A stretch of 64,000 nt of DNA from Parapristionchus giblindavisi (GCA_943737045.1 CALSFV010000039.1:325001-389000); one strand, 5' to 3'. Shown: positions 48,118 to 60,300, counted from the stretch's first letter. Numbers and translations: made by a program. The notes: generated by a model from the sequence alone, not told the origin.

Positions 48118-48252
48118 TAAAGTAGGTCCGAAGAAGAGATTAGGCCCTCCGGACTGAATTGGCCTTGAAATATCACGGGCCTAGCCGTGATAACCCGCAA
48201 GACTTCGTGTGCCTTGAATAACGGGTTCTACCTTTACCTTTACCTTTTTATA
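48118..48252 (-). repeat. Dispersed repeat R2 (SINE-like), copy 3
   Basis: The reverse complement begins AAAGGTAAAGGTAAAGG and continues CCCGTTATTCAAGGC, ACGAAGTCTTGCGGGTTATC. It is the longest of the four copies. Confidence 0.6.
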
Positions 48253-48670
48253 AAAACCGGTCACATCTGCGTGGTTCGGCAACAATGCGACAAAATGTAT
48301 GCTCTCCAAATCACACCCAATCAGTAATTAGCTTCGCAAATTGAACAAAGAACGCGGTCTCTTCACCGCTCCTTGCTCTCTCGTAGCCCTAGACAATGTC
48401 AGAAATAGCGCGTGAAATTAAGAGGGACTTCAAACAAAGACAAATATAATTTAACTCCAATTTACCTAATTCATCGTTAGAGACAAAAAAATTAGAGAGA
48501 TTTCTATAGTATTGTTATGAAAATTTAAGATAACAATTAAATGGGTGACATCGCTCCATTTCACTTCATCATCCATTCTCCGTTTATTTTATTCTCATCG
48601 AAGTCGAGTGTGCGGCGGTCTCACCCTCCACCGCATCATCACACACTCTTTGCAATTACGTGAGACAGCT

Positions 48671-49572
48671 ATGACAGTCTTCCTACTTCAGGTAACCATA
48701 TTTATACCGTAAGCTCAAACCAGTTACAGTAACCTTTGGCTTGATCAACCTTCTTTATATCGTAGTCACGTCGTCGCAACCACTATACTGTAGTTTATTT
48801 CAGCTTGACGTAGAAAAAGTCGAGTTCGTAGGTGAGATGACGGGCGAGGAACCGTGCATGACAGTCATCAAGGTAATGGATCATTTGCTGAACACACTGA
48901 CTACCGTAACCGTACCGTAGATATACCGTAATCGCACCATTGCAGGTCAAGAACCCGACTACGGATCTCATCCTGTACAAGATCAAGTGTACATCGAACG
49001 AACTCTTCCGTATTCGTTCACCACTCTCAATTTCAGTTAATCTTCCATGGGGATTTGCCGCCGGTGCCAGACTCAAACAAGCACTACTTCGTCGTCTACT
49101 ATAGAAAGGTGGACGACGCTGACAAGCCACCCCGCGCTGCATGGTTAGGAAAGGTACGATAGATTGAGCACTGTAAGGTTACGGTAGTGGTTATGGCGAG
49201 TGAAGGTTAGAGGGTACTGTAGGCATCGTGTGAATCTGAGTGTATCTTGAGGATTGATCTTTGCAGGAACCCCAAGGCATGAAGAGGCTGTTCATCTTCT
49301 TCAACAAGAAGAAGGGTGACGAAAAGGTAATCAACTATCGATCGATATTATATCTACAGTACCTAATTAAATCCCTTTAGGATGCCAAGAAAGATAAGAA
49401 AGAGGAGAAAAAGGAAGAAAAGGAGGAGAAGGAAGAAAAGGAAGAGAAGAAAGAAGAAAAGAAAGAGAAAGAAGAGAGGAAAAAGGAAGAAAAAGAGGAA
49501 AAGAAAGATGAAAAGGAAGAGAAGAAGGAAGAGAAAGATGATGAAAACAAGGACCAGGATAAGAAAGAGTGA
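48671..49572 (+). CDS. MSP-domain protein with Lys/Glu-rich tail; MSP fold damaged
   Basis: Exons 48671-48691, 48804-48872, 48946 to about 49036, 49037-49153, 49267-49326 and 49381-49572. The N terminus MTVFLLQLDVEKVEFVGEM and then VKNPTTDLILYKIKCTSNEL, FRIRSP and LIFHGDLPP...HYFVVYYRK form an MSP (VAP-type) beta sandwich of about 110 residues, as in small cytosolic nematode sperm proteins. A tail of about 60 residues is almost only K, E and D. The problem: FRIRSP and LIFHGDL lie in different frames, and the linking GxxxP-type segment of about 12 residues is missing. A pyrimidine-AG (CTCAATTTCAG) sits exactly at 49036, as if the 5' half of an intron and a small piece of exon were deleted. Without repair the first frame stops about 30 codons later. 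It could be a true deletion allele, a pseudogene or an assembly gap. Divergent from henn-1. Confidence 0.8.
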
Positions 49573-49618
49573 GCAGATCGATTGTGCCCTATTCCCATCC
49601 CATCAGCTATTCTAATTG

Positions 49619-49624
49619 AATAAA
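49619..49624 (+). terminator. Polyadenylation signal AATAAA
   Basis: AATAAA 47 bp after the stop codon of the MSP-domain gene. Confidence 0.7.
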
Positions 49625-49821
49625 ATGTGGGAGGTTATTCGTAGTTTCGTGTTTACATCTACATTACAGCACATAAAATCAATACTTGAAGTACAGTATC
49701 CACTACGTACAGTATCAGATATACAACGTGAGACATGAATAAGTCGAGTAACCGTGGACCATGCAAAACAAAGATGCGTTTTTGTTTTTTTTTAATTGGC
49801 AGATATATATTCACTCGCTTA

Positions 49822-50260
49822 TAGTGTTGTTAGATGGAATAAAATTTAGTCTCGACTAAATTTGCATTTTTAGTCCAGACTAAAAATCATTCGAAAATAT
49901 TTTTTCCATTTTAGTCTCGACTAAATGGGCAAGTAGACTAATATTCGCGACTAAATTTGCATTTAGTCTCGAATAATATTTTCGAATATATTCGAGAATA
50001 GACATTCATTTTCCATTAGTTTTTTTTGGTGCTGAGCGGACCGCTTCTTCTCTTCTGTGTAATGGAAGGGGTTTCCCTAATTATCTAATTATTACCCTAA
50101 TTGTTAATTTTATCGCATTTTGAATACTTTTATTCTCGACTAAATTTTAGTCTCGAATAAAATGTCATTTTTAGTCCAGACTAAAACGACCGTTCGACTA
50201 AAAAGCAAAATTTTATTCGACCGAAAATATTCGCAGAATACATTCGACTAAACAACACTA
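49822..50260. mobile_element. hAT-like MITE, family H1, copy 2
   Basis: Ends TAGTGTTGTT and AACAACACTA with exact 8 bp duplications CTCGCTTA (49814-49821 and 50261-50268). Homologous to 33977-34495 over its length, with about 80 bp less near the left end and middle. Confidence 0.93.
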
Positions 50261-50398
50261 CTCGCTTATAAGTTGGTTAGTTTACAACAAAAAAAGGTCA
50301 CTTGCAGATTTCCGCGACAAAGAGAAGAAAAAAAGCAATTTTAACGAAATATTGTCCGTTTGTAACAACGGGTTAATTTCTAGTTCTGAAAATATGAG

Positions 50399-51190
50399 TC
50401 AAACAAAAATGTGTGGTGGCTTGCTAACACAAGGAATACAATTTGTGTGCAAAGTGGCAGTAGATCTCTTGATTATCTGCACCACGGTGATAACTCGAAA
50501 ATATTAACAACTAGAGAGGGGCTGGGAGATAAAGAAGAGTTCGAACAAAGATCAAAGATCAAAGATCAAACCTTCTTCACTTTAGTTTCCTTTGAGATCT
50601 CCCGAAGGGCAGAGTACATGAACGAATTACGCTGTGTCTGCAGGGAAGGAGTGAAGATACGCTGCTTACCATTTTCCTGAATTGATTAAATTAATAACAT
50701 TAATAGACGTACAAGTATCGACAATTATCAATGGCCTGGCAGTGCTCGCCCGCAGGACTTTGTGTGCTTGAATAGCGGGTTGTACCTTTTCCTTTCTTTA
50801 CAAGTTTAGCTTTGCACGCACTTTGAATGTAAATTTTCAAAAATATATAGGGTAGCTCATAATGCTCCCTATGGTGTTACGGCCGCTACGTCTATAACCA
50901 ATAGCCAATTTAAAAAATCACTATTAATTAAATATTATGCTAATAATACTTACAACGAACTCTTTCTTAGGAGGTTCTTCTAATTCAAGTACCACTGGCC
51001 GTTCTGTTTGAACGTTCTCTATCGCAGAGTACTTTTGGAGCAGGACATTCTGGAAAAGAAGCTAGTAAATCAGAATAATAATGTTGGCAATCTCATCGTA
51101 GTTTGAAATTCGTGAGAATTAACGAGAAATTACTGGGCCAAAGTCACCCACCAAGTCTATAGTGTCGTCCCAGTTGTGAAATATCGACAT
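50399..51190 (-). CDS. Small protein of unknown function
   Basis: Three phase-0 exons are well supported: 51152-51190, 50954-51049 and 50572-50676. A possible fourth (50399-50476) closes the frame at about 105 residues. The protein starts MSIFHNWDDTIDLNVLLQKY, has an acidic/proline piece (VVLELEEPPKKEF), then TPSLQTQRNSFMYSALREIS and a basic end KETKVKK. No signal peptide, membrane segment or known domain is visible, and I do not recognise the family. The intron after exon 3 starts GTTTGATCTTTGATC, a repeat also seen at intron edges of henn-1 and the PDZ gene. The gene is divergent from the TMIE homologue with 193 bp between start codons. Exons 1-3 are likely real. The last exon is a guess. 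Confidence 0.6.
50731..50805 (-). repeat. Dispersed repeat R2 (SINE-like), copy 4
   Basis: The reverse complement reads AAAGGAAAAGGTACAACCCG and continues to TCCTGCGGGCGAGCACTG. It lies in an intron of the small minus-strand gene. Confidence 0.55.
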
Positions 51191-51383
51191 GTAGCTAACG
51201 GGAGGAGTAATTTTTCCAAAACTAATTTAAAACAATAACAAAATAAGCAGCATCCATATGCAGATCCGCCAAATAGACTACTCGATAAAAGACACCACGC
51301 TGCTCACACACTCGGCGCACGCGCGTAGTGTAATACATCAAAGGGGCGTTCGATAGTCGCCTCTTTAGAGGAGCTCTATCTCG
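51191..51383. promoter_or_regulatory. Shared divergent promoter region
   Basis: Only 193 bp separate the start codons of the minus-strand small gene and the plus-strand TMIE homologue. The middle contains CGGCGCACGCGCG, a GC-rich block unusual for the surroundings. No TATA box stands out. Confidence 0.45.
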
Positions 51384-52931
51384 ATGGATAAGCATGGTAG
51401 TGGTAGCTCCCTATCGGCACTCGATGAGTATGTAGCTCCCGGTCTACGGCTATGGATGCTCATCGCCCTCGTATCCGGTGTCATGCTCATTATGGGTTGG
51501 TTTGTCCGCTTTGTTTACCGCTAAACCTTTTCTCTACTCACCTTTTGTTGTTTTCCAATGGTTAATTTTCTTCCCTGTTATATTCCAAGTATTTCTACTA
51601 TAGTATACTATCAATCACTAATCTCAATGACGTCTAGTATTATAGTTTTGGGGATTTTGAGGTGCTTTTGAGATTATTAATGATTCTGGTTTCAGTTGTT
51701 ATCGTCTGTTGCTTCATGAGGATTCGAATTCCGAGGACCAAGAGGCAAATTGATCTTATCGCTGCGAAAAGAAAGATGAGAAATCGCCCCAAGAACTCTG
51801 CGACGCCGCAACATGGTATTTATAGTTTTCATCGATTGGGTACTGTAGAGCGACATTCTGGGGATGCCCTTTTATTATTAACAAGTTGGCTATATCTAAC
51901 CTTATTATATCAGCGTATGTCTTCATTCTTGATGCATTAATGTGATAGATCAAACCAGATGTTGTTTGGCTTCATCTTCCTCGTAATATGCCTTCCTCCA
52001 TAACACATCATTCCTCTCTCGATTATGAGTTGTTTTGATGATTTCTTTTATCGATTGCATTCATTAATGAAATCATTAGTAGCTGCAATATATTAATTTT
52101 GTGGATTAAGTAACGCTAATGCTAAACGAATATAATGAAGTAGTAAGGTTTATCTCGTTGCTAACGTTCCGAGAAAATTATCAGTGTTATGGTACAGTTA
52201 CAACAATCCCTCATATATGAGTCTATGAGTTCCCTTGTAAAGTCTCTGTACGGAATGCCCATTCGTTATCGTTAGGGTTGTTAGGTGAGGGAATTCGACC
52301 ATATTTCTTGACTATAAGGGAATTAAATGTGAGCGAAGAAATCTGTAAAGAGACGTTGCTAGGGAATTTTTCTCTGTTTACCCTCAAGCTTGTATAATAT
52401 TATATATAGCCTTGCCACTTCATAATCTTCGCATAACATCAGCAATATTCGCATTCATACATTGCCATGCCCTCGCAGTGCGAGGATTGACCCACTATAT
52501 AAGGCCATTTTAGAGCACTTGATAAAAAATAAGCTAAAAATGACGATTTTTAAGCGAACCCACTATATAAAAATGAACGGCGAGGGTACCGAAAATGTAT
52601 GACTTGCATTCAGTAATCTTTTAACCAATCAATAATCGTTTATTCAATCTTATTCTTTATTCCATCATATTATGCGTAATAGGAAAAGAATGACATAAAG
52701 GGGTTGACGAATGTCCGTAGCTAAGGTTTAATCAATCAATAATCGTTTAATCTATCGATAATCATTTAATCAATCGAAAATCTTTAAGATGAACGATCAA
52801 CGGCTATCGTGATGAACTCGATGCCCGCCAAGTCCTCCGCCGGCGCGACTGATCGAGCCCGATCTTCCTCTAACGAAGACAAACGACCACTCGTGCACAA
52901 AACATCATCCAAAACGACCACAGCCGTTTGA
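51384..52931 (+). CDS. tmie: TMIE homologue (transmembrane inner ear protein family)
   Basis: Three exons (51384-51495, 51696-51815, 52789-52931) give 124 residues. Residues 1-20 are short and polar. A single membrane segment (LRLWMLIALVSGVMLIMVVIVCC) is followed by RIRIPRTKRQIDLIAAKRK, matching the TMIE signature (RLW before the membrane helix, then C-x-x-x-x-R-[IV]-PRT-[KR]-x-x-I). TMIE is a small subunit of the TMC mechanotransduction channel complex in animals, at the plasma membrane. The cytosolic tail is Ser/Thr/Lys rich and ends TTTAV, which could bind a PDZ domain. The first donor (G-GTTGGT) is weak. Reading on would stop after WFVRFVYR. Exon 3 was chosen because the phase matches at CTTTAAG and it gives a long polar tail. 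A short alternative exon at 51914-51945 also fits the phase. Confidence 0.82.
52463..52602. mobile_element. MITE, family H4 (tmie intron copy)
   Basis: CATGCCCTCGCAGTGCGAGG, then two GACCCACTATATAA blocks, then CCGAAAATGTATG. It sits in the second tmie intron. Confidence 0.7.
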
Positions 52932-52970
52932 TATACTTTATATCATACTTTTGTGTACTGTAGTTTGAAC

Positions 52971-53177
52971 CATACATGGGCTCCGACATGGGGGTGCTCC
53001 CTGTAAAATTAGGGCTTTTCAAAAAATTGTGGAATGCCCCCCCCCCCCCCCCCCCCCCTGTAAAAATGACATTTAGGTGAAATTTTTGCAAAAAAAGTGA
53101 AGGCCCCCTGTAAAATTAACCATTTTTCGTTCGGATGCCCCTGTAGAATCGAGCTCCAGGTACCCTGCCCATGTATG
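52971..53177. mobile_element. hAT-like MITE, family H3, copy 2
   Basis: Ends CATACATGGGC and GCCCATGTATG with exact 8 bp duplications GTTTGAAC (52963-52970 and 53178-53185). A run of about 22 C at 53037-53058 lies inside and may be an assembly or polymerase slippage zone. Confidence 0.92.
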
Positions 53178-53185
53178 GTTTGAAC

Positions 53186-54320
53186 CATTGATTACGGTAG
53201 CCGTCAGCTTGTAAGCTCGCTCACTGGCTTTCATCATATTGAAAAGATTATCTCGCCCCCACTTTCCCTGACTTCCAGTCTCGGTTTTTTTCTCATACTA
53301 TCCCTAGTTTATCCATATTTGTACACTATCTTTCGTCTAAGATCTACTTATCGATTGACAAATCTCTGTTATTATTTATCAGTCCTGCACACATCCGTCG
53401 TTCTTTCTAGTCACACTTTGTTATCTTGCTTTACCGTACCCCTTGTCATACTGTATCCATAATACTTGCCATACCATATACCACCTTGCTTTACCGTACC
53501 CTTTGCCATTAGCCTTCCGTAACCTTGCCATTTTCATTAAGATCTGTAACCGTTGCTCATGTTGAATTTCGAAATTGGTGCTTGTTCAGATTGAAATTGT
53601 GTTTTATTGATTGACTGAATCTCATTCGAATGTGTTTCATTATATCATTGTATCGAATAAAGTATAGTCTCTTTTCTCTTACTCGCGTCTCCACTCCCGG
53701 AAATGGAATCTTTTCCTCTGCTTCAATGGGTTTCACTAGCCCGAAGGTGCCCTAAGGCTCTCTTTATCTCTAACTCCTCACTATACACACTCTAACCGTG
53801 TCTGCTTCTCTGCACTCTCTCATTCTCGCACACTCTCTCGCACATCGGTGTGGCTTTTGCTATCGATCAAATTGACACTTACACCAAAGGGGAATGAGGG
53901 GGGAACTACTCCAATTGTGGGGTGGCTCCACCTCTGCCTGACTTTCATCTATTGTGGACTTCACGTCCAAATTGTCAATTGCTTTTCTCCACGTCTCCTT
54001 GTTTTATGATAGCAGAAAGCGGAAAGATGATGAATGGTAGTGCAATACATCATAAAGGCGAAATGTACACACAAGTTTAATCAATATGGGACATAGATTG
54101 TTTTGAAAACAAGATTTGGCGGGAAATACAATCGATATTTATTTTTAAACGATACGAATATCGAATATGATGATACTTTATGTAACAGTGGTGAAATTAT
54201 AAATCTGTAATATTGATTACCCTATTCAGGAATGTCGCGAGCACGGTATCGCCGATAGGCGACGGGACGACGATTATTGATTGATTAGAGGAAATTATTG
54301 ATCGATATCGATTGAAAATC
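53186..54320. other. Intergenic stretch between tmie and the HECT gene
   Basis: ACCTTGCTTTACCGTACCC recurs near 53440 and 53490. AATAAA lies at 53656-53661. No ORF is supported. Confidence 0.45.
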
Positions 54321-57300
54321 ATGCAGGATAGTCCGATTGAGGAAGAACGCACGAGAAGTTCCATGGAGGATGGGCAGGAGGTATTGATTGGATTGTAATC
54401 AATAAATCAATAATTTATTTATGCCCGAGGCTTGACAGTAATTCATAATTATAATAATAATAATAATATTTTCTTTAATTATCTATTGAAGTTCAATAGA
54501 CCACATCGGGAATGAGATATATCTATTAGAAAGTCTGTTAGATAAGATTGAAATGAAATAATTGCGATTTCACACTGAAATGGGCAGTGATTCTCCATGG
54601 GATTTCATGGGGTTTGAAATGATTGAGATAGGTTGATGATGCAGGGTGACTTTCTAATTGACGGTTAAGTGGGCGGACATTAGGGGCATAATAAATAAAT
54701 CAATATTATTATTCGTCATTTTGACAGACGTAAAGGGAAATGCATGTTGTTGAGTTTTTCTGCGGTCTCACGCGTTAATTAATTCATCAAATTGCATATC
54801 GAGATTTCTAGTACAGAAATAGAACTAAAATTAGGATGAACGAAGATTGAAGAAGGCCAATTGTCCATAATTAGGCTATTTTTTTCAGCGAGACCGCACC
54901 TTCTCCGAGATGTTCTCACCGGAAGCGGAGGCGTGGCTGCGGCGGTTCCAGGCGCGCACTCGCGGCGAAGCGGCCAGATGCCGATTCCGCCAGAGCGTAC
55001 TGTAAGTGACTTGCGATTATTCGACTTTTCAACTTTGCTGCCAAGGTTGTAGCATCGTATTTGTAAACAAATGGATGCGTACGCCCATATTCTATCGTCA
55101 ATCGTATTTCAATTTCTTTTGCCCGCATAAAAGTTTATTATTATTATTATTGATTGTTTGATCGTTGGCTTACGATGAAGCCGTTAAGTTACCGTGTATT
55201 TGGCTTTTGGGAGCACTCATTATGTGGTATACTGTAAGTGCACTGATTACTGTAGTATTATTGTAGGGATGACGTACGAGCAAAGTTTGGCTCGTTTTTC
55301 GATCTGGAGAGAGCTGGCAAGGAGTTGCTCACAAATCAGGAGGTAGTACAATCGATTTTAAATAATTATTGATTTTTCAAAAATCGATATGTAAAATTAA
55401 TCAAGATCCGTGAAACACTAGTCATTTTATACGGTGTCTGGTACTTCAACTTTCGCCAGTGAATCAATCAATATCAACATTTTAATTATTTTTTAAACAT
55501 TTTCTAATGGCACTATTAATGTTGTGCATACAAAACATATATTTATATTATTAATTATTATTTTTTAATTTAATTATTATTAATGGACAGGTGCTCCGAC
55601 TGGCTCCAGTCTTCTTGCAAGTAGCCATCTTCCCTGATGATCTCCAGGTCAGAGACTTGCCGTATTTAGCGTTAGCTCGAATTGTCGCGCATTTTGCAAT
55701 AGAGAATGGAATTGCGGATAACGAGTACAAGTCTGATACTTTGCAGTTACTTTTTTGCACTAGAGAATGACATTTCCGCTAACGAGCGTAAGTCTGATAC
55801 GTTGTAGTTTCTTTTTTTCACTGGAGAATACAATTGTCGCTAACGACCGTAAGTCTTTCCAGTTACTCGCTTCGATCGTCCGTCACATGATCCTCTCGAT
55901 GGAGTGCACCTCTCGAGACCGGAACTTTGCCTCGATCCTCACGTCCAAGAGCGGGCTGGCGGCGGGCAATCGACTGTGCACGTCCATGTTCAGAGCGCTG
56001 CCAGCTGCGATGCACTCGGTTACGGTACGTGAGTGGGTTACGGTAGATGCACTCGGTTACTGTAATTGGGTTACGGTTTGTGGGATACGGTAGATTCACT
56101 AGGTTGCGGTATGTGCGTTACGGTAGATGTACTCGATTATGGTAGATTGGTCTATGTGCTATATAGCGATTGGTTATGATTGGTGTACGGAAAAGGTATA
56201 ATTAGTTTGGGACAGTATTACATTATTGTTAATGTGGTGTTAAAATATTGGAAAAGTAGATGGAAAAGTAAAAAGTAGTGTTAATTTTGTGATTGTGAAA
56301 GTAATTGGAAAAGTAGCATAGCTTCGTAAATGACAAACTTTTACAATAACAAGAGTGTTGGATAGCTACTTTTCCAAGATTTTAAAAACCACATAAGCAT
56401 GGTGATGTGGTACGGTACTCACAGGATTGTTTTTTTATGACTGTACTGGGTTGGTTTTGAAATATGGCGGACCTACTATATAAAGCTCATTTTTGTATTC
56501 CAAATACTACAATGTAAGCGGAAAATAACGATTTTTCTTAATCGACCCACCTTTTTTTGAAAGTCTACCCACTACATCCAAATAATACTGTGAGGGCGCC
56601 GAAAATGTATGAATATAATCCATTGCTACCTCTCATCAATACAACCCAGCGAACTCCCGTTTCAACACTCTCACATAGCAATAGAGCAGACTAGAAATTC
56701 GATCTTCGCATTGGTGAAACTAGGAATAAAACTAAATAAACTCTTATCCAGTCTCTAAACCATAGTTCGAAAAGTACGTTATAAAGTACGAAGCCCGGCC
56801 GCAGTTCGGGAAAAAAAATGCTGAAAACCGAGCTGCATTTTGTCTGCAACGTCGCTGTTCGACCTATGTAGATAGTGGTTCGATCTTGGAAATGGGTCGT
56901 ATATAGTGCGTCGATCCTCACATTGTGAGGGCGTGAAAATGTATGGGCATGATGATTGTGGTACGGTACTTTGATATGCATACAATTTCGGCGCCCTGAC
57001 AGGATTGTTTTTTATGAATGTACTGGGTTGGTTTTGAAATATGGCTGATCTACATAAGTCGAATAGCGACGTTGCAGAATTTGAAAATGCAGCTAGGTTT
57101 TCAACTGCGGTCTGGCTTCGTGCTTTGTAACGTACTTTTCGATATATGGTTTAGGCTAAGAATCTGACAAAGAGTTTATTTGGTTTTATTCTGATCGACG
57201 AGTGCAGCGATGGAATTGTCGTCTCTATGATTATGTGATAATGCTGAAACGGGGATGCACTGGGTTGTATTGACGAGGGGAGCAATGGCTTATATTTATC

Positions 57301-60300
57301 GACATGCTCATCATGAAACAATACAGGTTAAAAAGCAAGAAAAATAGTTCTCGATATAGATTTATTTATTGAATGAGGGCATTGGGCAGTATTTGGGATT
57401 GATTATATGTGAAAGGAAGAAATAAAGAATTTCGTGGAAATAGGGGAGGAGTCTCATCATACATTTTCATACCCTCACAATGTGATGATCGACCCACTAT
57501 ACAAGGCTCACTTCCTATGCGAATGTAATTCGACCCACTATATACAAGAGAATCAGTGAAGGCGCCGAAAATGTACGAGTCTCATTGTCGGTTCCGTTGT
57601 TGGATCCTCATTGTTAACACGGGTCTCCGGTAAAAGTGTATGAGCGCCTGCCACTAGGAAAAATTTTTCTCTCGGATTTGGATGAAAGTCGATTGGTGGA
57701 TGTGGTTGGGGGTCATGAGAAGGCTTATCGACTTGATTTGGCCAAAATCGCAGATTATCGATTTTATGTGATCTACCACGGAAATTGCCATAACTCGGTT
57801 CATTTTCATCGTACAGGGACCGGAAAGGAGACTTTCGAATCCTATTAGTATGCTCTACAATAAATGTTTTCGGCACACAATGGCGGAAAACCCGTCTTCA
57901 ATGTGTTTTACCCAAAAAACTGATTTATCGACAAGAAAAGTGAGTGTTTCTCGAAAATTTCTCAGAAACACAATGAATTTTATTGCACCAATGGAATTGC
58001 CGCTCGTGATATAGGGTAGGTATGTAGTTCATTTGACTCATCTCTCGCCCCGGGACATCGAAATATAGAGTACTCCCGGACTTCGTCATTTTTTTCAAAA
58101 AAAATGTTTTTTTTTACCATAAATCGCTTCAAATTGGTCGTAGACACTATTTTAAAAAAGGAAAATGAAGCTCTCAATAAGCCCAACAAAATATATTTAT
58201 ATGATTATCACGCTAGAGATCATCATTCCCGAGCTATAATACGATTTCCTCAATTTGAAGGAAGAATCCGAATTTCTGTTGTAATTGTTTACATTCGAGA
58301 TTTTATTATTAGTAGCATAATTTTATCAAAAATAGCATGAGTTAAATTACTTTTACACAACTTAAAAAGTTTACATAGAATAGAAATTGAGAATACAGAG
58401 AGGGAATAAATTAAATTGAGAATAAATTGAGGATATTTGAGAATAAATTGAAAATACATTGAGAATAGAAGAATAATTGAGATTAAAAGAAAAAGGCAGT
58501 GACGTGGGGCCGAACCAAAATAGATGTGGCGCTCGTCAAGAACTTCATCAATGAGTGGGAGAAGGAGGTAGATGAGGATGGAGCATTCATCGAGGATGAA
58601 GTGGCAGCGCACGAGGATGATCGGATTATCACCCCTGACGAGATCTACGATTGGATTCACAATGAGAAGGACAATCTGTTCACGGATGATGACCCTGACC
58701 TATCTAGTGAACTCGTATTCGATCAGTAAATGAATCCGCCGTTCTATTCTCAATTTCTATTCTATGTAAACTTTTTAAGTTGTGTAAAAGTAATCTAACT
58801 CATGCTATTTTTGATAAAATTATGCTACTAATAATAAAATCTCGAATGTAAACAATTACAACAGAAATTCGGATTCTTCCTTCAAATTGAGGAAATCGTA
58901 TTATAGCTCGGGAATGATGATCTCTAGCGTGATAATCATATAAATATATTTTGTTGGGCTTATTGAGAGCTTCATTTTCCTTTTTTTTAAATAGTGTCTA
59001 CGACCAATTTGAAGCGATTTATGGTCAAAAAACCATTTTTTTGAAAAAAATGACTAAGTCCGGGGGTACTCTATATTTCGATGTCCCGGGGCGAGAGATG
59101 AGTCAAATGAACTACATACCTACCCTATATCACGAGCGGCAATTCCATTGGTGCAATAAAATTCATTGTGTTTCTGAGAAATTTTCGAGAAACACTCACT
59201 TTTCTTGTCGATAAATCAGTTTTTTGGATAAAACACATTGAAGACGGGTTTTCCGCCATTGTGTGCCGAAAACATTTATTGTAGAGCATACTAATAGGAT
59301 TCGAAAGACTCCTTTCCGGTCCCTGTACGATGAAAATGAACCGAGTTATGGCAATTTCCGTGGTAGATCACATAAAATCGATAATCTGCGATTTTGGCCA
59401 AATCAAGTCGATAAGCCTTCGCATGACCCCCAACCACATCCACCAATCGACTTTCATCCAAATCCGAGATAAAAATTTTTCCTAGTGGCAACAGGGGGAG
59501 ATTTTGATACACTTTTACAGGAGACCCGTGTTAAGTGAGATAGTGATTGTTATTTTGGATGATTTGGCCATAGGTCGAATATCTACGTTACAGATTTTCA
59601 AAATGCGGCCTGGTTAAGAAAAACCCAAACTGCGGCCCGGCTTTGTAGTTTGTAACGCACTCTCCGAACTATCTAGCAGGGTCGATTTAGAAAGATCGTT
59701 ATGTTTCGCGCAAATTGTAATCTATCGTAGAAAAATGAGCCTTATATCTTGTTCGATCTTCACATTATGAGTGTATGAAAATGTAATGCCATAGGTCGAA
59801 AAATATGTTACAAAGTACCGAGCCTGACCAGATTTTGAGCCAAAATTTACAAAATTCGAAAAACCTGACCGGATTTTGAAAACCGATAACGTAGCTATTC
59901 GAACTATATCACACTATCTGAGAGAATTGAACAACCGAATTTTTTTTTGGTATCGACGAAAAATGGATTTTCCTGTTTCATGTATGATAATTACAGGCTC
60001 CATGAGTGAAGTTCACCGGTACTTGGAAATTCCTTCAAATTGAAAATTCGCTTCAGGGGGTGACCACACAACGATTTTGCGCCTTTTCCTAAAACGTTTA
60101 TTTCGAATCCAATCGATTCAGGAGTGGGTGCACTCGACTACGTGGCTAATTCTAAGAAACTATTGTCCGCGAGAGTTTTTTGATCAAAGATCAACGAAGT
60201 CTGGAATCGAGAATTTTCGAAATAATTTTCACATTAAATTAATTCTCACTATTTTCCCATGACGAATGAAAATTTTTTATTTGCTTAAAAGATTCTTCAT

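Noticed and set aside
49381..49572. Lys/Glu ORF tail as a separate low-complexity artefact
   Set aside because: It continues in phase from spliced upstream exons, ends with a stop followed by AATAAA, and such tails occur in MSP-domain proteins, so it is kept as coding.
7773..50805. tRNA genes within the R2 repeats
   Set aside because: No cloverleaf or clear A and B boxes could be drawn. Left as SINE-like repeats.
51914..51945. Short terminal tmie exon ending AYVFILDALM
   Set aside because: The phase fits, but it gives a short hydrophobic end. The exon at 52789 also fits and gives a polar tail expected for a cytosolic terminus. Kept only as an alternative.
57553..59512. Mirror-image ORFs (107, 70, 69 and 73 codons) in the foldback arms
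   Set aside because: The same sequence is read in opposite arms. No domain, and both strands are equally open.
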